Of a stretch of 64,000 bases of DNA, positions 44,273-54,215 are shown piece after piece (the first letter of the stretch is position 1; every line of letters starts with the position of its first letter). A model generated the notes under the pieces. It was given only the letters and a program-made list of their open reading frames with translations, was not told where the DNA came from and searched no databases. The stretch covers positions 6,386,001-6,450,000 of the forward strand of contig NZ_CP074371.1 in NCBI RefSeq assembly GCF_018362975.1, written 5' to 3'. Origin of the DNA: Nocardia tengchongensis. GTDB lineage: Bacteria; Actinomycetota; Actinomycetes; Mycobacteriales; Mycobacteriaceae. Position numbers and translations under genes: made by a program.

Positions 44273-45121
44273 TCAGTTCAAGCCCAGCTGCTGCATGGCC
44301 GAGCCCTCCGCGCCGCGGCGCGGTTCGGTGGGGGCGGCCTCGGGCTGGTAGGCCGGACCGCCCTGCATGGCGTCCATCTGGGCCTGCATGGCCTGCTGCT
44401 GGGCGGCCAACTGCTGCTGGTGGGCGGCGGCGAGCTGGTCGGCCAGCTCCTGAGGTAGGACCACCGGGAGGGGTTCGCGCACCGGTAGCGGCTCGTCACC
44501 ACGCCGGACCACGGTCTCGCCCATGACCGCGCGGGCGGCGGCGACCAGCGGGGTGTTCTCGTCGGCCGCGCCGGTCGGGCCGGCCGCGACCAGGCGGACC
44601 ATCCAGCGGTGCCCGTCCACGCCGATGAAGCGCAGATCCGCGCCCTGGGTGACGGCGTGCAGCTCACGACCCCACGGGCCCTGCACCACCGACACCTGCG
44701 CGCCGTCCTTGCGCAGCGTCTCGGCCAGATCGGCTGCCACCGAACGCCATTGGCCCGCCGACTTCGGCGCGGCGTAGGCCGCCACCGTGATCCGGCCGTG
44801 CTGGGTGGCCAGGTGCACCGCCTGCGGGGTGCCGTCGGGGGTCATCTCGACCTGCAGCTGCCCGCCCGGCGGCACCGGCACGATGACCGAACCCAGGTCC
44901 AGTCGCTGCTCGGCGATCGCCTCGAGGCGGTCGGCCACGTCCTCGTAGTCGTAGGGGCCGATCTCCGGGCCGCGCGCGGGGGCCGGCTCGTCACCGAATT
45001 CGTCTGCCTCGTCGACTGTTTCGTCGTACTCCTCGTACTCGTCGTACTCGGTGTACTCGTCGTCGTACTGCGGCGCGTCGTCTCTGTCGCCGCCCTTGCT
45101 CTTCTTGCGTCCGAACACCAT
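44273..45121 (-). CDS. DUF3710 family protein
   Basis: A 282-residue protein. The first 55 residues are basic, then strongly acidic and Tyr-rich (repeats of EYDEY). The central domain, GPYDYEDVADRLEAIAEQRLDLGSVIVPVP, HLATQHGRITVAAYAAPKS and LRFIGVDGHRWMVRLVA, is DUF3710 (Rv2696c). The C-terminal 60 residues are Gln/Ala-rich. Function is unknown; linkage to dut is conserved in actinobacteria. The ATG at 45121 is preferred over one at 45127 because AAGGAGG ends seven bases before it. It follows dut by three bases. Confidence 0.88.
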   Translation of the reverse strand: MVFGRKKSKGGDRDDAPQYDDEYTEYDEYEEYDETVDEADEFGDEPAPARGPEIGPYDYEDVADRLEAIAEQRLDLGSVIVPVPPGGQLQVEMTPDGTPQAVHLATQHGRITVAAYAAPKSAGQWRSVAADLAETLRKDGAQVSVVQGPWGRELHAVTQGADLRFIGVDGHRWMVRLVAAGPTGAADENTPLVAAARAVMGETVVRRGDEPLPVREPLPVVLPQELADQLAAAHQQQLAAQQQAMQAQMDAMQGGPAYQPEAAPTEPRRGAEGSAMQQLGLN

Positions 45122-45123
45122 CG

Positions 45124-45621
45124 TCATGCCTCCTTGCCGGTCGCCTGACCCGCCCCACCGGACTGCGCGAGGCTGGCATGCCCACCGCTGGATCCGTATC
45201 CTCCCGCGCCGCGCGCGGTGTCGTCGAGGGCCTGGACCTCGACGAAGTCCACCAATTCGACCTTCTGCACGAGCAACTGGGCGATGCGATCGCCCCGCCG
45301 GAGCTCGATGGCGGTGCGCGGATCGTGATTGATCAGGCACACCTTGATCTCACCGCGGTAGCCCGCGTCGACCGTGCCGGGGGTATTGACAACCGACAGG
45401 CCCGCCTTGGCGGCCAGACCCGACCGCGGATGGATCAACCCGACCGTGCCGATCGGCAGCGCCACCGCGATGCCGGTGCCGACCAGCACCCGCTCGCCCG
45501 GTTCGATGATGATGTCCTCGGTAGTGCACAGGTCCACGCCCGCGTCGCCCTCGTGAGCACGCGTCGGTACGGGGATGCCGGGATCGAGCCGCAGCAGGGG
45601 AATAGGTGGAATACCGGTCAC
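45124..45621 (-). CDS. dut: dUTP diphosphatase
   Basis: A 165-residue trimeric dUTPase with all five motifs: DAGVDL (I), HPRSGLA (II), [15 protein letters not shown] (III), RGDRIAQL (IV) and [10 protein letters not shown] (V). Motif III holds the catalytic Asp and stacking Tyr. It hydrolyses dUTP to dUMP, protecting DNA from uracil and feeding thymidylate synthesis. GTG at 45621 lies eight bases after TAGGCT on the minus strand (plus 45630-45635). It is the first gene of a dut-DUF3710 operon. Confidence 0.97.
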   Translation of the reverse strand: MTGIPPIPLLRLDPGIPVPTRAHEGDAGVDLCTTEDIIIEPGERVLVGTGIAVALPIGTVGLIHPRSGLAAKAGLSVVNTPGTVDAGYRGEIKVCLINHDPRTAIELRRGDRIAQLLVQKVELVDFVEVQALDDTARGAGGYGSSGGHASLAQSGGAGQATGKEA

Positions 45622-45673
45622 GTGGGCCGAGCCTACGCGTTCGACCGCTCAGTCATTGACCTAGTCTGATGTC

Positions 45674-46195
45674 GTGTCCGACCAGCCCCCTCAGGTGACC
45701 ATGGAACCTCAGCCGCAGACCAAGCCCCTCTACACCGAGCGCCTCTGGGTGCCGCTGTGGTGGTGGCCGGCCGCGCTCGTCGTGACCGGGCTGCTGGCAG
45801 CCGAGATCCACATGGGCGCACCGGGTGTGCGGGCCTGGCTGCCGTATGTGCTGCTGTTCCCGGTCGCGGTGTGGGTGCTGCTGTGGTTCTCGCGCCATCG
45901 CCTGTACGTGACTCCCGACTCCGACGGCGTGCCGGAACTGCGCACCGATCGCGCGCATCTGCCCGCGACCTTCGTCAAGCGGGCGGCGCCGGTTCCCACC
46001 AGCGCGAAGAGTGCGGCGTTGGGTCGACAACTCGACCCCGCCGCCTTCGTCCAGCATCGGGCCTGGATCGGGCCCATGGTGTTGCTCGTCCTCGACGATC
46101 CCGAGGATCCGACGCCGTACTGGCTGGTCAGTACTCGCCGCCCGGAACGCGTGATTGCCGCGCTCGGCCTGGAGAACGCGGCCGAATCGGCCTGA
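45674..46195 (+). CDS. DUF3093 membrane protein
   Basis: A 173-residue protein with a 20-residue hydrophilic start, two adjacent membrane helices (about 27-72, WWWPAALVVTGLLAAEIHMG and YVLLFPVAVWVLLWF) and a C-terminal basic/beta domain ending DDPEDPTPYWLVSTRRPERV, the DUF3093 signature (Rv2698). Function unknown. GTG at 45674 lies six bases after TAGTCT (45662-45667), a leaderless start. It is divergent from dut. Confidence 0.88.
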   Translation: MSDQPPQVTMEPQPQTKPLYTERLWVPLWWWPAALVVTGLLAAEIHMGAPGVRAWLPYVLLFPVAVWVLLWFSRHRLYVTPDSDGVPELRTDRAHLPATFVKRAAPVPTSAKSAALGRQLDPAAFVQHRAWIGPMVLLVLDDPEDPTPYWLVSTRRPERVIAALGLENAAESA

Positions 46196-46224
46196 TCTCC
46201 CGAAACCATCTACTGAGAAGTACT

Positions 46225-46263
46225 GCGCGGTCCGGTCCGGACCGCGCTCGGCGAACCGAGCGC
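46225..46263. terminator. Overlapping hairpins between DUF3093 and DUF4193 genes
   Basis: GCGCGGTCC (46225-46233) pairs with GGACCGCGC (46239-46247), and GCGCTCGG (46244-46251) pairs with CCGAGCGC (46256-46263) around CGAA. The two share four bases, so they are mutually exclusive; each could serve one of the two convergent transcripts. Confidence 0.6.
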
Positions 46264-46294
46264 GGGCTGGCCGGACACGCTCTGCGAACCTTGC

Positions 46295-46597
46295 CTAGGC
46301 GGCGCAGTCCATGCAGATCAGCTGACCGCCGGCCTCACTGGCCAGACGGCTGCGGTGGTGCACCAGGAAGCAGCTGGAACAAGTGAACTCGTCCGCCTGC
46401 TTCGGGATGACCCGGACCGAGAGCACTTCCTCGGAAAGGTCCGCGCCGGGAAGCTCGAACGACTCCGCGGTATCGGATTCGTCGATATCCACGACGGCGG
46501 ACGCGGCCTCGTTGCGGCGAGCCTTCAGCTCCTCCAGCGAGTCCTCCGAAACATCGTCGGATTCATTGCGCCGCGGTGCGTCATAGTCGGTTGCCAT
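46295..46597 (-). CDS. DUF4193 zinc-ribbon-like protein
   Basis: A 100-residue acidic protein of the DUF4193 family (Rv2699c). The C-terminus carries two CxxC pairs, CSSC and CMDC (about 73-98), a probable zinc site. The N-terminal half, MATDYDAPRRNESDDVSEDS, is acidic and helical (LEELKARRNEA). It is among the most conserved small actinobacterial proteins, with unknown function. It converges on the DUF3093 gene and has a long upstream region. Confidence 0.92.
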   Translation of the reverse strand: MATDYDAPRRNESDDVSEDSLEELKARRNEAASAVVDIDESDTAESFELPGADLSEEVLSVRVIPKQADEFTCSSCFLVHHRSRLASEAGGQLICMDCAA

Positions 46598-46694
46598 GTC
46601 GTCTTCCCCTCGTCCTCACTCCGTGTATCCCGGACCGGCACCCGTCCGCCCGACTCCTCGCGGAGCCGGATCGGCTGGAATGCCGCCCGCCCGT

Positions 46695-46715
46695 GGTGTA
46701 CGTCACGCGTACACC
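46695..46715. promoter_or_regulatory. 21-bp palindrome in the DUF4193-cei spacer
   Basis: GGTGTACG-TCACG-CGTACACC is a perfect 8-bp inverted repeat 98 bases upstream of the DUF4193 start, in the 453-base divergent spacer before cei. It could be an operator. The rest of the spacer holds the cei -10 box (47039-47044) and no gene that I recognise. Confidence 0.5.
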
Positions 46716-47050
46716 GGTCACAGATCCAGGCCGGATAGTCCTCATCCACACTGGATCGCGCTCGGTCAACGCAGGACATGCCCTTGTTGTTCCCGAAATC
46801 GAACCCCAGATTCCCCTGGGTTGTACGATCTGGGCCGCCAGACAATAGCGGACCCCGGGACCAAAGTCGCAATCAAAACCCGCGCGAGTTGAAAAAGAGG
46901 GTTAATCGTCACCGCCGGGGGTACTGATCGAGACCTTCCGCACCGTCTCGAGACCTGTCCGCCACCCCGGCGCGACCCTCCCGCCACACCGATGCCCGAC
47001 TTGCCGAGACCGTTCACACGGTAGTCCCGGCGTTTTCGTAGAGTGTGGTC

Positions 47051-47728
47051 GTGGTTTCACTGATCACCCAAGGCAAAACGACCGATCCCACGGGACGGAA
47101 CTTCATTCGCCGACGCTGGGAACCCTGGGCGGCCATGGTCGGGGTCATCGCCCTGATCTGCGTCGTCGTGTGGTTCAAGGCGCTGACGACCAGCGAGGGT
47201 GACCAGGGCGCGATGGCCTGCAACTCCCCCAGCCCGGCCTCGAGCACGTCGGCGGCCGCGCCAGCACCGCTCGGCGAACGGGTGGGGGCGTCGCGGCTGC
47301 GCGATGTGCAGCCGGCCGCCCTGGCCGCGTCGAAGGTGCGGGTGTTCAACGCCAACAACCAGCGCGGTCAGGCCGCGCATGTGGCCTCCGAGCTGGGCGA
47401 TCTCGGTTTCGCGAGCGCACCGGACGTGCAGATCGGCAATGACCCGGTCTATGTGAACGGTGATCTGGAGTGCACCGGGCAGATCCGGTTCGGCGTCAAG
47501 GGACGGCCCGCCGCGGCCGCGGTCCAGCTGGTCGCGCCGTGCGCCGAGCTGATCGAGGATCAGCGGCAGGACGAGACCGTGGACATGGTCCTGGGCTCGC
47601 TGTTCCGTGACATCCGGCCCGGTACCGACGCCGAAGAGGTGCTGCGGGCGCTGAAGAATCCGACGCCGGGCACCGCGCCCGCCGTCGACCCGAGGCTGTT
47701 GGAAGCCGCCCGGCACGCGAAGTGTTGA
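47051..47728 (+). CDS. cei: Cell envelope integrity protein Cei
   Basis: A 225-residue single-pass membrane protein. Residues 1-30 are cytoplasmic and basic, about 32-50 is a membrane helix (AAMVGVIALICVVVW), and the rest is extracytoplasmic. A LytR_C domain is recognisable: KVRVFNANNQRGQAAHVASE, then LGFASAP and [20 protein letters not shown]. Mycobacterial Cei (Rv2700) is needed for envelope integrity and virulence. GTG at 47051 lies six bases after TAGAGT (47039-47044), a leaderless start. It converges on suhB. Confidence 0.88.
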   Translation: MVSLITQGKTTDPTGRNFIRRRWEPWAAMVGVIALICVVVWFKALTTSEGDQGAMACNSPSPASSTSAAAPAPLGERVGASRLRDVQPAALAASKVRVFNANNQRGQAAHVASELGDLGFASAPDVQIGNDPVYVNGDLECTGQIRFGVKGRPAAAAVQLVAPCAELIEDQRQDETVDMVLGSLFRDIRPGTDAEEVLRALKNPTPGTAPAVDPRLLEAARHAKC

Positions 47729-47815
47729 GAATCTCTTTTCCGGGGTCGCGGCTCTGACCGCTCGGGCGCCGTCGCGAAACTCGTGCCGTCACAGTCGAAT
47801 AGATGTCTCCGGATG

Positions 47816-47854
47816 AACGAACCGCCGCGACCCTCTCGGTCGCGGCGGTTCGTT
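47816..47854. terminator. Terminator between cei and suhB
   Basis: A 17-bp perfect inverted repeat (47816-47832 with 47838-47854) around CTCTC lies between the convergent cei and suhB genes, with AACGAA/TTCGTT at its base. It can serve both strands. Confidence 0.88.
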
Positions 47855-47905
47855 CTGTCTGGCTCGCGGCCGGTCTTCCGGGCCGCGACGCCGTCCAGCC
47901 CGCTG

Positions 47906-48847
<942 letters not shown>

Positions 48848-48933
48848 CGCAGCACAGATCCGGCATCGCGCGCATTAGGCTTGTCGTGCACGACACAGGG
48901 CGCAGGTCGAAGGGGAAGAACGAGGTGTGGTCC

Positions 48934-49692
48934 ATGTCCGATCCCGGGCACGCGTTCGGCATCGATATCGGTGGCAGCGGCGTGAAGGGTGCCGAGGTCG
49001 ATCTCGCGACCGGTGAGCTGGTGTACGAGCGGATCAAGATCGCCACCCCGCATCCGGCCACCCCGAACGCGGTCGCCGAGGCGGTGGCCAAGCTGGTCGC
49101 CCAGGCCGGCTGGGAGGGCCCGGTCGGGATCACCATGCCGAGCGTGGTGCTGCACGGCCAGGTGCGCACGGCCGCCAATATCGACAAGACCTGGATCGGC
49201 ATCGACGCCCGGCATCTGTTCTCGGTGGCGCTGGGCGGCCGTGAGGTGACGGTGCTCAACGACGCGGACGCCGCGGGCATGGCCGAGGACCGCTACGGCG
49301 CGGCAAAGGATCTCACCGGTCTGGTCGTGCTGCTCACCTTCGGCACCGGTATCGGCTCGGCGGTCATGTACAACGGCGTGCTGGTGCCCAACAGCGAGCT
49401 CGGGCACATCGAGGTGGACGGCCGTGAGGCCGAGCATCGGGCCGCGGCGTCGGTGAAGGATCGGGTCGGCATGAGCTACCCGGAGTGGGCGTTGGAGGTG
49501 TCCAAGGTGCTGGTCACCTTGGAGAACCTGTTCTGGCCGAACGTGTTCGTCGCCGGTGGCGGCATCAGCCGCGATTATCAGGAGTGGATTCCGTTGCTCA
49601 CCAACAGAACCCCCGTGGTGCCTGCCGCGTTGCGCAATACCGCGGGCATCGTCGGGGCGGCCATGGCGGTGTCAGCCGGTATCGCACCGTAA
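48934..49692 (+). CDS. ppgK: Polyphosphate glucokinase
   Basis: A 252-residue ROK-type sugar kinase. The phosphate-1 motif is [16 protein letters not shown], the catalytic Asp is in [16 protein letters not shown], and the adenosine/phosphate-2 loop is [28 protein letters not shown] closes it. It phosphorylates glucose using polyphosphate or ATP and feeds glucose-6-phosphate to glycolysis and, here, to the F420-dependent pathway encoded 9 kb downstream. ATG at 48934 has GAGG eight bases upstream; a TAGGCT box at 48876-48881 is the likely promoter, leaving a leader of about 45 bases. Confidence 0.94.
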   Translation: MSDPGHAFGIDIGGSGVKGAEVDLATGELVYERIKIATPHPATPNAVAEAVAKLVAQAGWEGPVGITMPSVVLHGQVRTAANIDKTWIGIDARHLFSVALGGREVTVLNDADAAGMAEDRYGAAKDLTGLVVLLTFGTGIGSAVMYNGVLVPNSELGHIEVDGREAEHRAAASVKDRVGMSYPEWALEVSKVLVTLENLFWPNVFVAGGGISRDYQEWIPLLTNRTPVVPAALRNTAGIVGAAMAVSAGIAP

Positions 49693-49710
49693 GTAAGCTG
49701 GTTCGATCGT

Positions 49711-49716
49711 TACAAT
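49711..49716 (+). promoter_or_regulatory. Likely -10 element upstream of sigA
   Basis: TACAAT matches the consensus at five of six positions and lies about 19 bases past the ppgK stop. No good -35 is present at 17 bases, as often for promoters read by alternative sigma factors. Transcription from here would leave a leader of about 125 bases before the sigA start. Confidence 0.45.
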
Positions 49717-49846
49717 GGAACGCATGCCCGGCGGTGAGCCGGAAACCGACACCGGCACGAGAGCCGGCTTATCCCCCCGACAGAACCGCTCCGCCGGATG
49801 ATCACTCTGGCGTGACGCCGCACGAGACCGTCACGAAAGGGCGTAC

Positions 49847-51277
<1,431 letters not shown>

Positions 51278-51285
51278 CGATCACC

Positions 51286-51327
51286 CGAGATTGGGCCGCT
51301 GAGCTGCAGCTCAGCGGCCCAATCTCG
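51286..51327 (+). terminator. sigA terminator, copy 1 of a repeated hairpin
   Basis: The 42 bases form a perfect palindrome with 21-base arms (51286-51306 and 51307-51327), centred on AGCTGCAGCT. Related copies occur at 52013-52052 and 53797-53828. Outer sequence before it (ACCCGAGATTGGGCCG) is shared with copy 2. Confidence 0.88.
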
Positions 51328-51356
51328 TATCACGACCCCGCACCGCGCCACCAGTC

Positions 51357-51383
51357 CTGAACAGCAGCAATAGAATTCAGCGT
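51357..51383 (+). repeat. 27-bp dispersed repeat, left copy
   Basis: This 27-base element (containing AACAGCAGCAATAGAATTC, bounded by CTGAA/TTCAG ends) recurs at 55013-55039 with two mismatches. The two direct copies bracket the 3.6-kb accessory stretch after sigA. Confidence 0.7.
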
Positions 51384-51513
51384 CCCGCACCCTCGACAAA
51401 GCAGTGCGCTACCTACTCGCCAATTCCAATCCGTCTGACGTGGGGTTCGGCAGGAGGGCGCGTTCCGCGCGTAATGTCGGGGCGGGTCGGGAACGAGCTT
51501 CGAGGGAGAACGA

Positions 51514-51960
51514 ATGAAAATGCGTGCCTTCGCTGGTATGGCTGTGGCCGCGGCGGCAATTTCGCTGGTCGGGACTGGTACCGCGAGCGCGGATGCGGTG
51601 AATCCTGGCGACTACTTGATCGGGGACACTGCTTATTTCAACGTGGGGCCTGCACAGTGTTCGATCAAAGCGGATGGGAGTGCCGGGTGTGACATCGCGG
51701 CCGGGATCGCCAAGTGGCTGAACATCATTCCGGTGACCGATCTCGCCATCGATATGGCCTTCCTGCCCGCACACCCGACCTTCGGGGTGTTCGGGCATTA
51801 CGGGCGCGCCGACGCCAATACCCTTCCGCAGGGCAACGGGTACGGCTCGACCATCACCTACGCGGGCGCCACGTGCAGTGGTGGCGGGCGCGGCGCGATC
51901 CAATGCACTTCCAAGGGACACAGTTTCAGCTTCGGATGGTCGGGCACCACAACCACCTAG
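51514..51960 (+). CDS. Small secreted protein, 148 residues
   Basis: A Sec signal peptide is clear: MKMRAFAGMAVAAAAISLVG and an ASA-D cleavage site near residue 27. The mature part (about 121 residues) has four cysteines, which could form two disulfides, and many Gly residues. It contains GDYLIGDTAYFNVG and HPTFGVFGHYGRADANTLPQ. AGGGAG lies six bases before the ATG. I do not recognise the family; secreted, disulfide-stabilised proteins of this size are common in Nocardia. It ends 52 bases before terminator copy 2. Confidence 0.75.
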   Translation: MKMRAFAGMAVAAAAISLVGTGTASADAVNPGDYLIGDTAYFNVGPAQCSIKADGSAGCDIAAGIAKWLNIIPVTDLAIDMAFLPAHPTFGVFGHYGRADANTLPQGNGYGSTITYAGATCSGGGRGAIQCTSKGHSFSFGWSGTTTT

Positions 51961-52012
51961 CGGAATCGTCGCAGGGGACCTACTGCGCGACTAGCTGGAT
52001 TGGTTCGAACCC

Positions 52013-52052
52013 GAGATTGGGCCGTTGAGCTGATGCTCAGCGGCCCAATCTC
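52013..52052. terminator. Repeated hairpin terminator, copy 2
   Basis: Arms 52013-52030 and 52035-52052 pair over 18 positions with one G-T wobble around TGAT. It is closely related to the sigA terminator and lies between the secreted-protein gene and the convergent TetR gene. Confidence 0.85.
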
Positions 52053-52100
52053 ATATCCGGACATGGGCGCTATCAGGGGTGCGGGTTCAGGCGATCGCGA

Positions 52101-52724
52101 TCATGTCGGATGCACCGGCGTGCGCTGGGATGCTGTGCTCTTGAGCTGTTCGATGGCCGTGTCGATGACTGAGCCGATGTGGGAGTCGGTTCCTGTTGCG
52201 AGTTGCAGCAAGGTCGCGCCGTGAATACCGGCTACCAGTGAATGGGCGATGGCGTCGGCGTCGACGTGCGCACCGACGAGCCCCTTGGCCTGCATCTGGT
52301 GGATCCCGGTCCGGATGCGGCTTTGGAGTCGTGCGGCAGTCTCCGCGATCAATGCCCGGGCCCCTGGCCCGGCTCGATGCAGGTCGACGACCAAAGTGGT
52401 CATGGGACAGTCGTTTCCCTGTATGTCGTACTCGCCGACCAACTGGTCGCGCCATTGACTCCACGCCGACCAGGACGACAGCTCCGGCATCCGCTCGTCC
52501 ATGCCCGCGTGAACCCGGTCGGCCTCGTATTGCGCTACAGCAAGCAACAATTCGTCCTTGCCGCCGGGAAAGTAGTGGAACACTTGCCCTTTGCTGGTTC
52601 CCGACGCGGCAACGACATCATCGAGAGTGGTCGCGGACAGGCCGTGGCGGCTGATGAGTTCTGCGGTGGCCTCGACAATCCGGTTCATCGCGGACTCGCC
52701 CTTGGCTGTGCGTGGTCTGACCAT
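52101..52724 (-). CDS. TetR-family transcriptional regulator
   Basis: A 207-residue regulator. The helix-turn-helix domain (about 8-55) contains ISRHGLSATTLDDVVAASGT followed by SKGQVFHYFPGGKDELLLAV. The C-terminal domain, with TTLVVDLHRAGPGARALI, resembles the TetR_C group found with steroid or quinone-responsive regulators. ATG at 52724 is the start. It diverges from a ketosteroid isomerase homologue 67 bases away, its likely target. Confidence 0.85.
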   Translation of the reverse strand: MVRPRTAKGESAMNRIVEATAELISRHGLSATTLDDVVAASGTSKGQVFHYFPGGKDELLLAVAQYEADRVHAGMDERMPELSSWSAWSQWRDQLVGEYDIQGNDCPMTTLVVDLHRAGPGARALIAETAARLQSRIRTGIHQMQAKGLVGAHVDADAIAHSLVAGIHGATLLQLATGTDSHIGSVIDTAIEQLKSTASQRTPVHPT

Positions 52725-52791
52725 CTGGGCGGCTGCCTTCCCACAGAGATTGAACTTGCCAGTCTATTTCAGAAGTCCGAATCTGGAGTGC

Positions 52792-53223
52792 ATGGCCTCA
52801 GCAGACCAAATCACCGCGGTGATGCACGAGTACCTCGACGCGATCAACAGCGGCGACAACCTCGCCGTCCTGCGGCTGTTCGCGGCGGACGCAACCGTCG
52901 AGGATCCAGTCGGAAGTGAAACCAAATCGGCTCACGAGTTCTTCGCCGCACCGTTCCCCAGCCGTCCTCGTGTCGAACTCGTTTCGCCGGTATCGGCCAC
53001 TGACGACGGCAGCGCGGCGGCGATGGCGTTCACATTGCGGATGATGTTGCACGGTAGGCCGGCGACCATCGACGTCGTCGATGTCATGAGGTTCGACCGC
53101 GCCGGCAACATCATCCAAATGCGGGCACATTGGGGTTCGACCAACATCACCCTCTCCGACGCCGACAGCATCACATCGACCAGGTCGACCGAGCCGCACG
53201 AGACCGCAAGAACAACGGTGTAA
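52792..53223 (+). CDS. Steroid delta-isomerase (ketosteroid isomerase) homologue
   Basis: A 143-residue SnoaL/NTF2-fold protein that matches bacterial ketosteroid isomerase: Tyr14 in MHEYLDAINSGD, Asp38 in ATVEDPVGSE, and Asp97 in VVDVMRF correspond to the catalytic Tyr14, Asp38 and Asp99 of the Comamonas enzyme. KSI shifts a 5-ene double bond to 4-ene in 3-oxosteroids. All three catalytic residues are kept, which supports real isomerase activity, though the natural substrate may differ. ATG at 52792 has a weak GGAG site. It diverges from a TetR gene and precedes a membrane-protein gene. Confidence 0.8.
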   Translation: MASADQITAVMHEYLDAINSGDNLAVLRLFAADATVEDPVGSETKSAHEFFAAPFPSRPRVELVSPVSATDDGSAAAMAFTLRMMLHGRPATIDVVDVMRFDRAGNIIQMRAHWGSTNITLSDADSITSTRSTEPHETARTTV

Positions 53224-53275
53224 CTCCGAATCAAGGAGTGGCACATGATATCTGATACGACGGAGGGAAAAGATA

Positions 53276-53731
53276 GTGGGACAGATTGAGGCAGCGGTGA
53301 GCTTCGAGCTCGGGATCGATACCCGGGTTACCTTGGTGGCGGCGGGATTGCTGTTCATTTTGGCGTTGCTGCTCGGAGTGTGGAAATATCAGCAGGTCAG
53401 CGCATCTCCGGACGCCAGTGCACATGTGTATGTCGACATCGCGCATCGGGCCACCCTGCTGTACACGTTCGCGACCTTGCTGCTCGCCGTGTTCACCGAG
53501 CTGAGTGCCTGGTCGACGGCAGTGAACCTGACTGCCGATGTGGTGGTCCTCTTCTTCTTCGTCGCCGCGATCGCGGCATACATCTATCACGGGTGGCGGC
53601 GCGATACTACGAATCAGTTCCATGGGCAGACGGACAAGCTCGGCACTCGAGTATCGATGGGGTTGCTGATCGTGGGTGAGGTCGGCGGTTTCCTGGTGCT
53701 GTTCAGTGGGTTTCTCGCCGGGCAGTTCTGA
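53276..53731 (+). CDS. Four-helix membrane protein, unknown
   Basis: A 151-residue protein with about four membrane helices (near 20-38, 58-78, 83-105 and 127-147) and small hydrophilic loops. HRATLLYTFATLLLAVFTEL and YIYHGWRRDTTNQFHGQTDK mark two of them. No family recognised. GTG at 53276 has GGAGGG nine bases upstream. It follows the ketosteroid isomerase gene by 52 bases in the same orientation and may be part of its operon. Confidence 0.7.
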   Translation: MGQIEAAVSFELGIDTRVTLVAAGLLFILALLLGVWKYQQVSASPDASAHVYVDIAHRATLLYTFATLLLAVFTELSAWSTAVNLTADVVVLFFFVAAIAAYIYHGWRRDTTNQFHGQTDKLGTRVSMGLLIVGEVGGFLVLFSGFLAGQF

Positions 53732-53796
53732 CAGCGAGCCGAACGTCTACCAAGCTTCCACTTCTCAAAGATATCGGCATTAGTTCCAACCCAAGA

Positions 53797-53828
53797 ATGG
53801 GCCGCTGAGCTGTAGCTCGGCGGCCCAT
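53797..53828. terminator. Repeated hairpin terminator, copy 3
   Basis: Arms 53797-53811 and 53814-53828 pair over 15 bases with one G-T wobble. This diverged copy of the sigA-type hairpin shares with copy 2 the upstream pattern TTxGTTCxAACCC. It ends the ketosteroid isomerase-membrane protein unit. Confidence 0.8.
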
Positions 53829-53878
53829 ACTGGTGTCCGATCCCGGGCAACCTGCGAATGCCCGTTCTCACCGGTCTG

Positions 53879-54106
53879 TCAGCAGAACGGAACACCCACG
53901 GATCCATCCAGGCTGGTGTGGAACAGCACGCAGACCAGATGGTTCAAGCTCTGATAGGCAGACCCACTACGCGGCCCGAGAATCCCCGACCCCGAATCAG
54001 CCGACCCCATAGGAATCCCCGAGTCAACGGGCTGCACCCCACCGACCGGCGTCGCCTGCGCAGGCCCAGCCAGCACCGCCACCGGCGAACACAACGCTGC
54101 CGCCAC
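53879..54106 (-). CDS. Possible small secreted protein or remnant, 75 residues
   Basis: From GTG at 54106 the product runs AALCSPVAVLAGPAQATPVG, a signal-peptide-like end with an AQA-T cleavage site, then a Gly/Ser-rich part and SLNHLVCVLFHTSLDGSVG. It lacks the usual basic N-terminus, which an in-frame TAG upstream prevents, and lies directly after an intrinsic terminator with no obvious promoter. A decayed gene is as likely as a real one. Confidence 0.35.
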   Translation of the reverse strand: MAAALCSPVAVLAGPAQATPVGGVQPVDSGIPMGSADSGSGILGPRSGSAYQSLNHLVCVLFHTSLDGSVGVPFC

Positions 54107-54108
54107 AG

Positions 54109-54132
54109 CAAAAGCCCCGATCTCCGGGGGCT
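54109..54132 (-). terminator. Intrinsic terminator after the 217-residue unknown gene
   Basis: On the minus strand AGCCCC (plus 54127-54132) and GGGGCT (plus 54113-54118) form a 6-bp stem around an eight-base loop, directly followed by TTTT, a textbook rho-independent terminator 84 bases past the stop of the upstream gene. Confidence 0.75.
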
Positions 54133-54215
54133 AGTCGAGGTAGCGGATGGCACCGTCCGCGGTCATCTGCGTGAGTGTGCGTTCAACAGCGATTGTGGTC
54201 GCAGCCGACCGGAAG

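Noticed and set aside
52001-52056. TGGTTCGAACCC before a hairpin as a tRNA T-arm
   Set aside because: No acceptor, D or anticodon arms can be formed around it; the hairpin is part of a repeated terminator.
53944-54153. Alternative minus-strand frame starting MPSATSTSPRRSG
   Set aside because: It becomes Arg/Trp/Leu-rich and lacks coding character; it also crosses an intrinsic terminator.
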